Shown here piece after piece: positions 22,406 to 34,199 of a stretch of DNA of 64,000 nucleotides (its first letter is position 1; each line of letters starts with the position of its first letter). Below the pieces are notes generated by a model that made no database searches, had not been told where the DNA came from, and saw only the letters and a list, made by a program, of their open reading frames with translations. Source of the stretch: Apiospora phragmitis. Its lineage: Eukaryota; Ascomycota; Sordariomycetes; Amphisphaeriales; Apiosporaceae. The stretch spans positions 1 to 64,000 of the forward strand of contig JAQQWL010000004.1 in the NCBI GenBank assembly GCA_038363925.1. The letters run 5' to 3'. The translations under genes and the position numbers were made by a program.

Positions 22406-23798
22406 CTATGCGCGCTTGTTCCACTTCATGACGCCGGGCATGGCCGGGTCGTTCTCAACGTACTTGCAGTGGTTGAAGGTGGTCCACAGGTCGCCGTAGA
22501 AGGAGCCCTTCTCCTGGTGGTACAGGCCGCCGAGCATGGGCTTGATGGCCTCGGTGGCGTCTTCGGCATAGTAGAAGGGGATACGGCTGAAGGAGACGAA
22601 AACGGGTTAGCACGATTGTCCGAAGGAAGCATGAGTGGATATGATAGTCCGAAATGGCGAGTGGAATGCCACGTAATGCCAGGATCACGTGATGTGCAAG
22701 AGAGGGCATCTCCAATAAAGGGCAGACAGAAACTTACGCGAACAGGTGGTGGACCACATGGGTGCCGATGATGCCGTGGAAGAGGTAACGGTCAATCCAG
22801 CCAAAGTCACGGTCGACCGTGGCCAGCGCGCCCTTAACAAACGTCCAGCCGTTCTCGTCGTAGTGCTTGACGTCGGGGTGGTTGTGGTGCAGGTAGGTGA
22901 TGGCGATGAGCCAGTGGTGGACCCAGAACCACGGGATGCCCCAGAGCAGGAAGACGGTCTGGGCATCGGTGGCTTGCGCGGCAAAGTACAAACCCAATCC
23001 GACCAGCCCCAGACCGATGTCGGACAGTAGGATGAAGATGGCCTCATTGGGGCGGAAGACGGCGCTGAAGGGGTCGAAGTGGCTGATGCGGTACCAAGCC
23101 GTGTTCTTGTTGGGCTGCAGGCTGCGGGGGCCGGACGAGACGTTGAAGAGCAGGTAGGTGGGCCAGGCGAAGAGCTGGTGGCCGATGAGCTTGAGCAAGA
23201 CAAAAGCCGGCGCGTCCTCGAGCAGGTCCGAGTGCCACCACTGGGTGGCGCGCTTGCGCTCGTGGTCCTCGCGCGTGGCGGGCACAAAGGCCATGTCCTT
23301 GTGCATGTGGCCGGTGAACTGGTGGTGGCGCGCGTGGCTGAACTTCCACGAGAAGTAAGGCACGCCGAGCAGCGAGTGCAGCGCCCAGCCGACCGTGTCG
23401 TTGACGCCGCGGTGCAAACTAAAGGCGCCGTGGCCGCACTCGTGCGCCAGGATCCAGAGCCCCGTGCCGACGAGGCCCTGGGCGAAGGTGTAGGCCGCCC
23501 AGGCCGCCGCGCGCGCCCACGGGTTGGAGAGTTGCGGGATGAAAGTCAGGGCGCCGTAGACGAGGGCGCCGGCAAGGGCCAGGTCGCGCACCACGTACGA
23601 CATGGAGCGGGCGACGGTGGGCTGGAAGCAGTAGGCCGGGATGGCTTTGCGGATGGTGTTGACATCGGGGAACTGCGGCTCCTTCGACTCGACAGCAGCG
23701 GTCTTGTCGCCTGCCTGCCTCGGGTTCAGGCTGATGACGCCGGCCGTCGTGGTGGTGGTGGTGGTCGAGGACATGGTGGTGGTAGCGGTGGTAGCCAT
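22406..23798 (-). CDS. Delta-12 (oleate) fatty acid desaturase
   Basis: Membrane di-iron desaturase of the FAD2/delta-12 type, converting oleoyl to linoleoyl chains on ER phospholipids. Two exons, 23798-22738 and 22586-22406, are joined by a GTAAGT...CTTCAG intron inside the codon after HHLF, giving 413 residues. The three histidine boxes are complete: HECGH at 119-123, HARHH at 155-159 and HVVHH at 347-351. Hydrophobic segments lie between boxes 1 and 2 and before box 3. The first ~20 residues are a Thr-rich, low-complexity leader. A second ATG (MSST) follows nine codons in, so the exact start is uncertain, though the first ATG is kept. Delta-12 is preferred over delta-15 from overall pattern, not from a diagnostic residue. 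Confidence 0.92.
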
Positions 23799-26700
23799 TG
23801 TCGTTGGGGACAGGTTGCCTCGCAGAGGCCTGGCTGTCTAGAAGGCGAGAATGGGGGGGGGTGAGAAATGAATGGCACCCAGGACACACAAGCGATTGAG
23901 CAAGAATGAGGGGAGGAAAGAGGGAACAAAAAGGGAGCCAGAGCAGAAGCGACCGAGGGGAAAGCAGTCACTTTTGTTCTAGGGAAGGGGATTTTTATTT
24001 CTCTCTCTCTCCTTATCGGCTCCTGCTTTTTATTTTGCTGACCGGCAGGCAGAGAGTCTGGCACATGTGAACAGATCTTTATCCACGCACATGGGTTCTA
24101 GATCTAGGGGTCTTGTAAGGTTAGTCGGAACTAGGGACCCTTTCAACGGCTCCAATGCACCTGCAATGCTGGATCCCGGCCCACATGGCTGACTGGAAAA
24201 GTCACTTTCTCCTGTCTATCAGGGACCCTTCCTGTCCTGGTTGTCACTCTAGGCTCTCTAGGCGCGGCTTACGAGGGCGGGCCATGCCAGGTCGAGAGAC
24301 CGGCTTGGGGCAGACGAGTCGTATCACTCCTCACAGTGGTGGCGGAGGCGTTTGCTTTGACAAGACTCAGTCGCCCCGACATTTCACCTTTGGCTTCCAT
24401 CGGTCAAGTCATGATGAGGGACTTGTGGCTGATGACGGATAAATTAGGTACATTGCTTCTCTACTGTTTCGCGGTATCAACGTGAGACTGCGGGCAATGT
24501 CGGCCAATGTACCTCTTGCTGTATTGAAGATTGTTGTTGGCTGTATGTAGGACAGCACACACACCACACACACCAAACACGCACACGCATGCAAACACAC
24601 AACCATATTGCCACCCCGCTGCGACCCCCCATGCTCCTCAACGCTTTACCTGGTCGTAGATCTCTGGTAGGGTCCTCTGGAGACACTGCGGGTTTTTCTT
24701 TGGATGGAGTCGGAATTTTCGTTGAGAGGTACGCTAGGCCGAGAGTTGTTCTTCTCCTGGATTTTCCAGGTGGCAGTGGCTTTGGTGGGGCCGGGTCCCT
24801 GGTTTTTTGGTTTCATGGTGTTTGGGAAAACTCGTCTCGTCTAATTTTATTGAGCAGAAATGCCCTGATTTCTCTCCTGATTGATCCGTATTCGCTAGCG
24901 CTGCCGAGAAACAACTTGACACTTCCATTGGTCAATGGCCCGACTTGAATGCAATCTCAGATAAACTGCGGCTCAATCTCAGGTCATCGTACAAACCAAG
25001 AAGAGGAAAAGGATGAATGCTATTTCTTTGCTAGTTTGTTATGGACTGTTCCTGGGAGCAAGCAAGACATAACGGCCTTGGATGTCCCCCCCCCCCGCGA
25101 CCCTTTTCTTCTCCATCCTCCGTTTGATGTACTTCCACATCCTTCACCGTATTTGCATTCTTACCGATCACGGACCACACACAGTATCTGACATGGAAAG
25201 CTACGAGTCGTCTAGCTCAACAAGCCAGGCTTGGCTCGGTCAAGTTATAGTGCAAGCGAGCCCTGACAGGGATTACCGATGAACAAGCGAGGGGTCGCAA
25301 TTCTTCTTGCCTCTCTCTCCGTCTCTCTCCTTCTCTCCCCTCTCTCAACCCCCCTTGCCCTCAGGTTAGGGGATCCGACCTGTCGGTTGTCGCCTCCCCG
25401 GCCCTAGTCGGTATCGATTCCCACCCACGGGCCTCCATGCACCCTGGTGGCAGGCTGGCACTGGCTTCGAGGCGGTCTGTCCTGCAACTAATCTTCTAGC
25501 AAATGGGGGGTTTCTTGTTAGAACACAATTGTTCAGGGACTAGAGGCGGCCGAATATCATTTTGATGCCCTATCATTTGACACAAGCCTGTGGAACACCG
25601 AATTCGATTGCGACCTGTGGAATATCGATCGGCACTCCTCATTGGACAGCACTAGGCGGACGTAGTCCGGTCCATGTATATCTATGTGTTGTACATACAT
25701 GTATGGCGAGCCTTAGCCTTCTCTGTCTCTCTCCGCCTCCGGAAATGCGACCCTGAAGCCTCACACGGTGTGGCCAGAGCCCCCAAGTGCCTGACAGCCA
25801 AGGAGTGCTGGAGAAGTTGGCCGGCGGCTACCGAGGCAGAATCTATCATGAAAGCAGCTGATGCTGACTAGGAAGAACCTGCCACGGCAGAGTACAGCCG
25901 TCTACCGTATCTGGTGGACCGACTGCGTCAGGATGTAGAATTGATATCCAGATCTGCTGACTCGGAGTGGTTGCTTACTCGCTCAGAGTGCGTACGATTT
26001 TACTGGACGGGTAAATACATGTACATAGGTATGCTTGCTCATTGAATTTCCACGCACAACTTTGCCTATTTTATTGTCAACATAGGTAAGTATTTAGGGG
26101 TCGAGCTAGAAATCCAGATAAGATAAGATCTGATAAGATAAGCAAGTGCTAGATACCGATAACGGATAACCTTCTTTTGCCATGGGGATCTGGGCAGCCC
26201 CGCATCACTCGGGAGTACTTGGAGCAATATTCCCCCTAAATGGGATTGATCAAGACCATTAGGCCAGCTGAGTAAGTACCTATGTAGGTATGAGCTGGTT
26301 TCATCGCCAACATGCTGCAGGTCAAACTGAGGTTTTCATGATCGGCGGTGTATCGGAAGATTCAGGCCTCTTGGCTGTCCCAAGTACGAGGTACGAAAGA
26401 AATGTTACATTCGGCCGAAGAAGCTGCATCAGAATTATCCCACGAGTCGTCGCATTCCAGGGCATCAATACGAACTTCCCTAACCTCAGGGACAAGCTTA
26501 CTGCTTTCTATCTGAAGAGTACCGACGAAATGGGAACTCTAGCTAGAGGTCTACCATCTAAGAAACTTACACATACATCATCAAGAAAACATCGGATGCA
26601 CTGAGTAGTAGAATCTCGGGTTCTCTCTGAACTACATTGTAGAGGTCAAGGAACAGCAACGGTCAGGACAGGTCGAGTCAAGAATAATTGGCAGAGGTAG

Positions 26701-26883
26701 AAACGAAGGGGTTTCATGATCACCTTGTTCGGGAGCGATGCTTTCCCCCCTCAATGCACTGATCCATGATATTAGTCGTGTAACAAGTTCTGCTTCTTCT
26801 TCGCTGCGTTCAATCTTAAACCTTCTGCATGCATGGAAATCACCCAGCCCCTCCCCCATCCTCTCTTTGTTTGTGCAGGCACT
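23799..26883. other. Long intergenic region
   Basis: 3.1 kb with no supportable gene. It contains the desaturase 5' flank (CT-rich at 23998-24014), a CA-rich tract at 24551-24600, an 11-base C run at 25086-25096 and a GATA-motif cluster at 26116-26142. Open frames are short, unspliced and unlike known proteins. Confidence 0.4.
26116..26142 (+). promoter_or_regulatory. GATA-factor motif cluster
   Basis: Four GATAAG motifs within 27 bp. The segment ATCTGATAA at 26128-26136 matches the ATCWGATAA site of the fungal SreA-type iron regulator, and the others fit AreA-type HGATAR sites. No intact gene lies within 700 bp, so a function is doubtful. Confidence 0.3.
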
Positions 26884-28344
26884 CTAAGGAGGAGTGTCCA
26901 CTGCCTGCCCCTGATACACCTGCGCCGCCCCGACGCCGTCAAAAAAGGTCTCGTCGAGCAGCGCCAACAAAACCTTCTGCCCTGCCCACATCTCCTCAGC
27001 CGCGGGCCGGATTAGCTCGGGGGGCAGCACGAACCCGAACCGGCCCGTGTCGCGTAGCTCGACGGTGAAGGACCATGCGGCCCGCCCGACGCTGTAGACG
27101 TGGTCGGGCGCGGACCCGCTCGTGGCGTAGAGGTTCGCGCCACTGGGGCCGAACGTATACGTCGTCTCCGACGAAGAGGAGTCGCGGATGGCCTCGCTCA
27201 CCATGCTCGCGGCCTTGGTCCACTTGCCCAGCTCGGGTGCGTACAGCGTCTCGGCGTAGCCGAAGGGGAACAGCAGCTGCTGCCCGTAGCTGTGCCAGTC
27301 GATGTAAAGTTTAATGCCCTGCCCGTCGCGGACATGGCGCACGAAGGCGTCGAACCCCGCGTTCTCGGGCGCGTCGCTGGGAGCCGCGCCCCGGTACGTC
27401 TGCGAGCACGGGTTGGTCGACGAGCCGCGTGGGTTCGCGTCCCAGCCGTGCTCCCAGTTGCGGTTGATGTCGCGGCCCAGGCAGGCGGAGTTCGTCGTGT
27501 CGTTAGGCGGCGGCTGCCGGTTCTTCCGCCACAGGCGGTCCGTCGTCTGCGTGTACAGGAACCCGTCCGGGTTCACGAACGGGAAGATGTAGTAGTCGTA
27601 CTGGTCCAGGAAGGACCTAGTCTGGTTGTCGCCCGCGTTGTAGCCGTTGATCTACCGCAGTGTGATGTACTCGACCACCTATATAATGACCGTTGACTGT
27701 CAGTCAGTTTCCTTTTCGTTTTTACTTTGTTCATCTCAGAGTCGGAACAAACATACCGGTGCAGCGATCCATTCTCGAGCGTGAACGGTTCCGTGGTACA
27801 GCACGGCCGGCTTCCCCGGGCCGCCGGCGCCCCACAGATGGATGCCGAAGATGTCGCGGCCCTGGTACGACGTGCCTGACGAGACCATCTCCGAGTTGTT
27901 GGGAAACGCATCATGCAGGTCGCGGAAGTACTGGATGTGGTCGTCGTAGTTATGGTAGGTGTCGAACCACGCCAGGGGTTTGTCCTGCCTCTGGTTCTTT
28001 CTCCCTTTCTTGTTGGCCGTGGCGGACGACGACTCGGCCGAGATGGAAGTCCCCAGGTCCTGGTGCATGACGCGGTAATCGAGCCCGAGGACCTCGAACA
28101 CCGCCGTCTCGTCGGGGGCGATGAGGACGTCCAAGTGCCCGGCGTCCTCGTGCCACGGCTCGTAGGACGATAGCCCGGCGGCGAGTTGGTCACGGACCGC
28201 CGACGTCCTCCCGAGCGTGTTGATGCGGTACACTTTGTATCCGCTGTAAGACACCACTTCCTCCCCATCCTGTCTGCCAGGCAGTGCAGCGACGCCCGTG
28301 AGGAGCGGTGCCGCCAACAGGGAAGATAGGAAAAAGGGCCTCAT
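26884..28344 (-). pseudogene. M14 metallocarboxypeptidase with in-frame TAG
   Basis: Secreted zinc carboxypeptidase A-type enzyme. Exons are 28344-27757 and 27678-26884, with a GTATGT...ATATAG intron of 78 nt. It has a signal peptide (MRPFFLSSLLAAPLLTGVAA), an activation propeptide (YSGYKVYRI onward) and a catalytic domain. Zinc ligands H188 and E191 (HAREW) and H325 (DWHSYGQQ), the NPDG and RDINRNW substrate residues, Y390 (DHVYS) and catalytic E403 (FTVELRD) are all present. Codon 205, directly after the conserved helix VVEYITLR and before INGY, is TAG (27654-27652) where Gln is expected; CAG to TAG is a single C-to-T change. Everything downstream is well preserved. The TAG could alternatively act as a splice acceptor that removes eight residues and the stop in frame. 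Otherwise the protein stops early and is inactive. Confidence 0.8.
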
Positions 28345-29473
28345 GGTTAGGAAGGGAATCAGGTCCAAACACGACTCAGGAATGCGATGGCTGTTTGAAA
28401 AAGAGAGGCAGATAGATAGCCGCAGCCCCTTGTTCTTATACATCATACCAGGTAGTGACAACTCGATTCATCTTGGCTTGCTCGCTTGCCCGAGCTTCCC
28501 CTCCACTCTTTTCCCGCGCAGACATGCATGCATGGCAGAGTAGCATCGCGGGGACTTTGTTGATGAAAAAAAGCTCCTTCCTCATCCAGTTTTGCCATCA
28601 AGCAAGCTTTCATCATTCAGACCAGATGTCTGGGTGCCCGCCGTGGAATATGACGAATGTCAGCCATTGACCCTTGGCTCGCAGTCCGACCTTCCGTTTT
28701 CCAACCTCGCGTCGCCCTTGGCAGAAACCTTGGGGGTTAGGATTGGACCGTCTTGAATTCTTGAATGATATTCGTGATAGATACCCCGCCATAGAGGCGT
28801 TGAGATCGTAGCCAAGGAAGAGAGAAAGAGGGGGAGGGGATAACCACTGATTCGGCAAGGCAACTCCTGTCGATCTGCCTGATTCCGGTTTGCCAAGGAG
28901 TTTACCACCATGACATTGATATCTTTGCATGTGTGTAGATGGTCATGCCAAGATGTCTTCAATTTCGGGGCGCAAGTGAATAGATGATTAATTTCAGTCA
29001 GTCAAGACCAGTTGCGTCTTCTCCTGGATCAACCATGTGCTTGCTTATCTGACTCCCTCTTCGCACGATATTAGTCGTACGGCTCCTCCACTGTTTGGGA
29101 AGGTATATGGACTAGCCAAGTATCCTATTACCAGCCAGCTAGCTATCTCATTACCTCAGACTGGAAGGCACCAATGGGATATGAAGACCAACATTGAGAC
29201 CGAGTGTCATTTCGAGCAGATGGTATTCTTCATGGCTGGATCATTGATAGCTTTGGGCTCTGGCGTTCCAAGTAATGGAGCAACCTTGTAAACGACACAG
29301 GGGCTTGGGAATGCTGACTGACCGTGGACGCCTAGAGCAAACCACCAAGTCGAAAGCAGAATAAGACAAACCTGATGCCTCGAATCCCACTAAGTAATGC
29401 CATTCTGTGCAGAAGTCCGAAATGGTCACCACCATATCCCCTTTTCATAGCAGTTCCAAAGCAGTCACACACT

Positions 29474-29504
<31 letters not shown>

Positions 29505-29779
29505 TCTCGAACGTCACAATCGGTTTCTAGCCAAGCATGTTGTTTTGTACTTCAGGGAATTTCATGATTCTCATAGCCCGTCATGCAACGGAGGGTAATA
29601 GTAGCATGATGTAAAAAACTTTCATCACAGCCTCCCCGGACCCAAAGACTGTGGGTTCAATTCACAGCCCAAAACGCAAAACCCTCGAACGCCGAATTTT
29701 TGTCATGTCGCCAGATGCTGCTACGATCAAACTGGATTTCCTCATTTCCGTTCGCCTTTCTTCTTCTCCTCCTCCCCGT
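28345..29779. other. Intergenic, no supported gene
   Basis: 1.4 kb; holds the carboxypeptidase promoter side and the 3' flank of eIF3k. A tRNA T-arm-like string near 29635-29660 was examined and has no matching acceptor stem. Confidence 0.4.
29474..29501. repeat. (CA)n microsatellite
   Basis: Uninterrupted CA dinucleotide tract of about 28 bases, with a shorter CA run just before it. Confidence 0.9.
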
Positions 29780-30743
29780 CTATGCGGTCTCCTCCCACGC
29801 TCTCCGTACGACCCGCGAGAACATGTCGACGTTGACATCCTCGCGCACCTCGGCCTTCTTGGCCTCGTTCTCGGCGTTGCGGGGCACCTGTACCTTGTCG
29901 CCCTCGATCTTCCAGCCGACCGTCTCCTGGACGAACTTGCGGGCAGCGCCCTCCTCGAGCCCGAGCCACTCGGCCAGGACGGCCATGTCGACCTCGCGGA
30001 AGGCGTGGCTGACGAGGGTGGCGATGCGGATGCGCACCATGTCCTCAAAGCCGTCGATGTCGGCGACCAGGTCGGCGCACAGGTCGTCGCCCTCAATGTT
30101 GCGCCAGAAGCGGGCGTACTGAGCGCCCTGCAGCTGCGTGTTGAGCTCGCGCAGCTTGGCCAGTGCCTCGGGCAGCTCGGCCCGCGAGTTGGGGGCCAGC
30201 GTGGAGGGCGGGATCAGGTGGAGGGCGAGCGAGAACTGTGGCGAGGGGAAGCAGGTCATGGCCTTGACGAGGACGTTGGTGACGACCTCATCCTTCATGC
30301 GGTCGGGGTTCAGCTGGTACCTGTAGGTTGGAGACAAAGAGGTGGAGGGTCAGTCAAGAGGTTTAGGCCGACGTAATGCAAAGCAAGGCAGAGCAAAGGG
30401 TAATAAATTGGGTTGGTCAGATAGAGCTAATAACTAGACATCAGAGCGGCGCGACGGGTTCAGACGTCAGGCCATGTCAGGTAATAGGAAACGTTTACGT
30501 TATTGATCATCATCCCCAAGACGAAGCGTCAAGACAGAAACAAACAAGAAAGCAACAAGAAGAGAAGAAGTCGACTCACAGCTTGAGTAGTGTGCGGTTG
30601 GCATTGCAGTCGCAGTACCGCTGCTCGCACTGCTGGCGCAAGTAGTCCTCGAGCAGGCCGACGGCCTCGGGGTTGTATCGTTCGAGGCCATTGATGATGG
30701 CGGTGATGGCCTCGGGCCTCTCTTGGCAGTCTTCACACTCCAT
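29780..30743 (-). CDS. Translation initiation factor eIF3 subunit K
   Basis: Subunit k of the eIF3 complex, which scaffolds the 43S preinitiation complex in the cytoplasm. Exons 30743-30580 and 30320-29780 are joined by a 259-nt intron (GTGAGT...CTACAG), the longest clear intron in the window, giving 234 residues, close to the family size. Matching features are the N-terminal RPEAITAIINGLERYNPEAVGLLEDYL, here named only by its ends (residues 9-35), then LYQLNP, FWRNIEG, the winged-helix region with VDMAVLAEWLGL, and QETVGWKIEGDKVQVPRN near the C-terminus. The start ATG is the first in frame with the conserved N-terminus. It is the left end of the housekeeping block. Confidence 0.93.
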
Positions 30744-31335
30744 CGTGGGAGAGCGGCAGCAGGGTATGGGAGGTGAGGGTGAGGGTGGACAAAAGAGCAG
30801 AGCAGAGAGTTGCAAAATGTTGCTTTGTTCGAGCCACGGGCGGACAGTGAGCGGGCTTGGGTTTGGTGGGGGTGTTCTTTTTTCGTTGCGATTTGTGCTG
30901 TGGGGCTTCCAGAGGAGGTGCCATTGGCTGATTGGCCTCAGGCCGTCGGCGAAATGGCCGGGCTGGTTCCGACCGAAGAAATTGAGGTTCCAATTTTGAT
31001 TGATGTACCTGGCAGGTGCAGCTTCAACGCCATGCGTATTGATAGGTACCTATTCACTTACAGGTAACTTGAAGCCTGAAGCACCCATCCGTCAACATGC
31101 ATTGATGAGTGATGAACCAACTTCGTAAATGATCGTATCTAGTAGACGCTGCAATAACACAAGGTCCACCAGGAAGAAAAGCATGCAGTAATGTAAAGTC
31201 GGTAGTAGTGGTTCCTAAAAGTTCAAATTCCACATTCGCTAGCTCTATATTCGTTATCTATCTCATTTATGTCATATTTCATGTCTTTCTTTCTTTCTAT
31301 TGTAACAGTGCTCCAACCGCCTCCGGTGGTGCCAT
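30744..31335. other. Intergenic between eIF3k and iPGM
   Basis: About 590 bp: eIF3k promoter and iPGM 3' flank. No additional gene seen. Confidence 0.45.
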
Positions 31336-32913
31336 CTACGACTTCACCAGCAGACTCTTGCCGGACATCTCGGCCGGCCGGGGCAGGCCCATGGCCGCCA
31401 GGACGGTCGGGGCCACGTCGCCCAGCACGCCCTCGTCGCCCTTCTTGAGGCTCCAGCCCGCGGGCGCGTTGGCCATGATGAAGGGCACCTTGTTGGTCGT
31501 GTGCGACGTCTTGGGCTTGCCGTCGGGGAACTTCATCTCCTCGGCGTTGCCGTGGTCCGACGTGATGAACAGCACGTAGCCCTCCTTCTTGCACGCCTCG
31601 AGGATCTTGCCGATGGCCTTGTCCGTCGCCTCGACACCAACGATCGCAGCCTCGTACACACCCGTGTGGCCGACCATGTCGGGAGGAGCAAAGTTGTTCA
31701 TGACGAAGGGGAACTGCTGCTCGCCCAAGCGCTTGGCCACCTGGTTGGCGACACCGTCGGCGCTCATCTCGGGCGCCTGGTCGTACGTGGCCACGCTCTT
31801 GTTGGAGGGCACCAGGTCCTGGGACTCGTCACGCGCCTCCAGCTTGAACACCTTCTCGACACCGCCGTTGAAGAAGAAGGTGACGTGGGCGTACTTCTCC
31901 GTCTCGGCAATGTGCACCTGCTCGACGTCCTGCTGGCCCAGCCACTCGGCCAGCACGTTGTCCATGGTCTGGGGCTTGAAGGCAATCTCGAAGGGGTAGC
32001 CGCCCTTGTATTGCGTCATGGTCACGTAGTGGGCCTTGGGGTGGGCAAAGTCGGGCAGGGGGGAGCGGTCGACGTCGCCGAGCAGCTGCGTGATCTGGCG
32101 GACACGGTCGGAGCGGTAGTTGAAGAAGAAGACCTCGTCGCCGTCCTGGATGCGGCCCTCCTTGCCGTTGACGATGATGGGCTTGAGGAACTCGTCGTTC
32201 TCGCCCTTCTCGTAGCGCTCCTTGACCGTCTTGACGGGGTCGGTGCTCTCCTCGCCCTCGCCGAGGATCAGGCCCTTGAGGGCGAGCTCGACGCGCTCCC
32301 AGCGCTTGTCGCGGTCCATGGCGTAGTAGCGGCCGACGACCGTGGCCAGCTGGCCGATGCCGAGCTCCTTGGTCTTGGCCAGCAGCTCCTCCATGTAGCC
32401 GGCGCCCGACTTGGGGTCCGTGTCGCGTCCGTCGCCGAAGAAGTGGATGAAGACCTTGGGGACGCCGACGGCCTTGGCGGCCTCGAGCAGGGCGTACAGG
32501 TGCATCTGCTTGGCGTGGACACCGCCGTGGGAGACGAGACCGCAGAGGTGCAGACGGCCGCTGCCGTTCTTGGCGGCCTCGAACTGCTTCTTGATGACTT
32601 CGTTCTGGAGGAGCTCGCCCTTCTTGATGGTCTGGTCGATGCGGACGACATCCTGCCAGACGACACGGCCGGCGCCGATGTTGAGGTGGCCGACTTCCGA
32701 GTTGCCCATCAGGCCTTCGGGCAGACCGACGGCGAGGGAGGAGGCCTCGAGCTCGGTGAAGCCGGGGCCCTTGTAGAGCTCGTCCATGACGGGGGTCTTG
32801 GCGTTAGTGATGGCATCGCCGTTCTTGGGGCTGTCAGCGCCCGGAATACCCCAACCGTCAATGACGATGAGGCATGCCTTCTGGTCGGTCTGCTTGTGGG
32901 TTGTGTTGGCCAT
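31336..32913 (-). CDS. 2,3-bisphosphoglycerate-independent phosphoglycerate mutase
   Basis: Glycolytic enzyme interconverting 3- and 2-phosphoglycerate through a phosphoserine, using two Mn ions, in the cytosol. A single exon of 525 residues from the ATG at 32913, the expected length for iPGM. The N-terminal metal site is VIDGWG (Asp19) and the catalytic serine is Ser72 in GNSEVGHLNIG. The substrate-binding HGGVH and FGDGRDTDP, the YRSDR motif, and the C-terminal metal residues in PDMVGHTG and TSDHGNAEEM are all intact. It is codon-biased toward G/C at third positions, as expected for a highly expressed glycolytic gene. It is uninterrupted by introns, unlike most neighbours. Confidence 0.97.
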   Translation of the reverse strand: MANTTHKQTDQKACLIVIDGWGIPGADSPKNGDAITNAKTPVMDELYKGPGFTELEASSLAVGLPEGLMGNSEVGHLNIGAGRVVWQDVVRIDQTIKKGELLQNEVIKKQFEAAKNGSGRLHLCGLVSHGGVHAKQMHLYALLEAAKAVGVPKVFIHFFGDGRDTDPKSGAGYMEELLAKTKELGIGQLATVVGRYYAMDRDKRWERVELALKGLILGEGEESTDPVKTVKERYEKGENDEFLKPIIVNGKEGRIQDGDEVFFFNYRSDRVRQITQLLGDVDRSPLPDFAHPKAHYVTMTQYKGGYPFEIAFKPQTMDNVLAEWLGQQDVEQVHIAETEKYAHVTFFFNGGVEKVFKLEARDESQDLVPSNKSVATYDQAPEMSADGVANQVAKRLGEQQFPFVMNNFAPPDMVGHTGVYEAAIVGVEATDKAIGKILEACKKEGYVLFITSDHGNAEEMKFPDGKPKTSHTTNKVPFIMANAPAGWSLKKGDEGVLGDVAPTVLAAMGLPRPAEMSGKSLLVKS

Positions 32914-34199
32914 GGTTTCTGATGTGGTAGATGGTAGGAAGAGAGGTAAAAAGAGAGAGAGAGTCTGAAGTGAAGGGGAGGGAAGGAACTTTATGACTGA
33001 CTTTGGGAAACGCACGACAATCACGAGCAGTGGCTGGCTTCCTTCTAGACAGATCAACGATTGAGATGTTTTCGCAGCGTAGTGGGAGAGGGAGAGAGAA
33101 GGTGGGATGGAGGGGTCGGACGGAGGGGTCGGGCCTACTATTGCGTCGATGCTACCCTATCGGGTTAAACGTTTCAAGCACGAGTCTGGTACCTACAGTA
33201 GCAGTAGGCGGGCGCTGGAGCAGTCCCTACTGGCTGAGGGGCATTATGCTGGATCTTGCTGGGAACTCATTGGATTGTTTCTATCAATATGCTTGTATGG
33301 CCTCAAATGACTTACGCATCGATATCTATAAAAAGTTTGGATGTGCAAACCTTTAAGGTCATTTTTTTTCAATTTAAGAACATCAGGGTTGGGAAGAGCA
33401 TGTAGGTAAAAAGCGTCCATGAATGTACAGTAGTACACTGTGAGCATGACCTTGCAGTGCTACGTGGGATCACTGCAGCGAGCAGGCCCGTCTTCTTTTT
33501 GGCTCGCTGGTTAGATGTTTTAGTAATAATGCCGGGTGCAATGCTCTAGTCCGTTCCAGGCATGAGTGCATCAAGGCTTGTCTGGCTTGCAGCAGCTTTT
33601 CCCAGCCTGCACGCCTGCCAGCCTAGCAGCTAAGCAAAAGTTGCATGATGGATTCGATGGGTTCGATGGGATGCTCCAGAATAACCAGCAGATCTGAACT
33701 GACAATCAGGTGACAAACAACAGGCGACTCGGACAGTTCGAACCACTGCAGGGGGGCAGGCCAAAGACAGGTAAAAGTCCAATTGACTTCAGCAAAGCTT
33801 TCTGCCATCTGGAGCCCAGCAACCGCTAGCGCCCAATCCCCAGCCCGCCGGGAAAACAGGGGACTTCAGGTTGACAGAGCTTCAGCTGTTATTAGGACCC
33901 CTCTCACCTCTCGCCATTCCAAGTACGGCCATACCGACGACGGTCCGAATCGCCAACCTGCTTCTCGTCCCGCAACAGCCGTCGCCCACATCGCACGCCT
34001 ATCCGACACACGCCATAAGCAGAGAGAGAAAGGCATTACTGCGTCCATAGCAGCTAGCCATTATTGCACACTCAGAAAGCATACCACTACTCACAAACAC
34101 ACGCACACTTCCAACACAACCCAGTCTGTCTCCATTTTCCACACCAACCCACCGCACTACCTACACGAAGTGCGTGCGAACGAACGAACAGCAGATCCA
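32914..34199. other. Intergenic between iPGM and Med9
   Basis: 1.3 kb divergent region containing the iPGM promoter (pyrimidine-rich on the coding strand near 32940-33000) and the Med9 5' flank. No additional gene recognised. Confidence 0.45.

Noticed and set aside
27652..27654. TAG recoding or stop readthrough in the carboxypeptidase
   Set aside because: No sign that this genome reads TAG as sense: TAG is used as the normal stop in other genes here (GH7, desaturase, repeat protein), and the downstream context CTGCGG-TAG-ATC is not a known readthrough signal.
29630..29665. tRNA-like T-arm (GGGTTCAATTC)
   Set aside because: No complementary acceptor stem, D-arm or anticodon arm at the right spacing on either strand.
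31501..32922. 473-codon plus-strand open frame opposite iPGM
   Set aside because: Antisense shadow of the highly codon-biased phosphoglycerate mutase gene.
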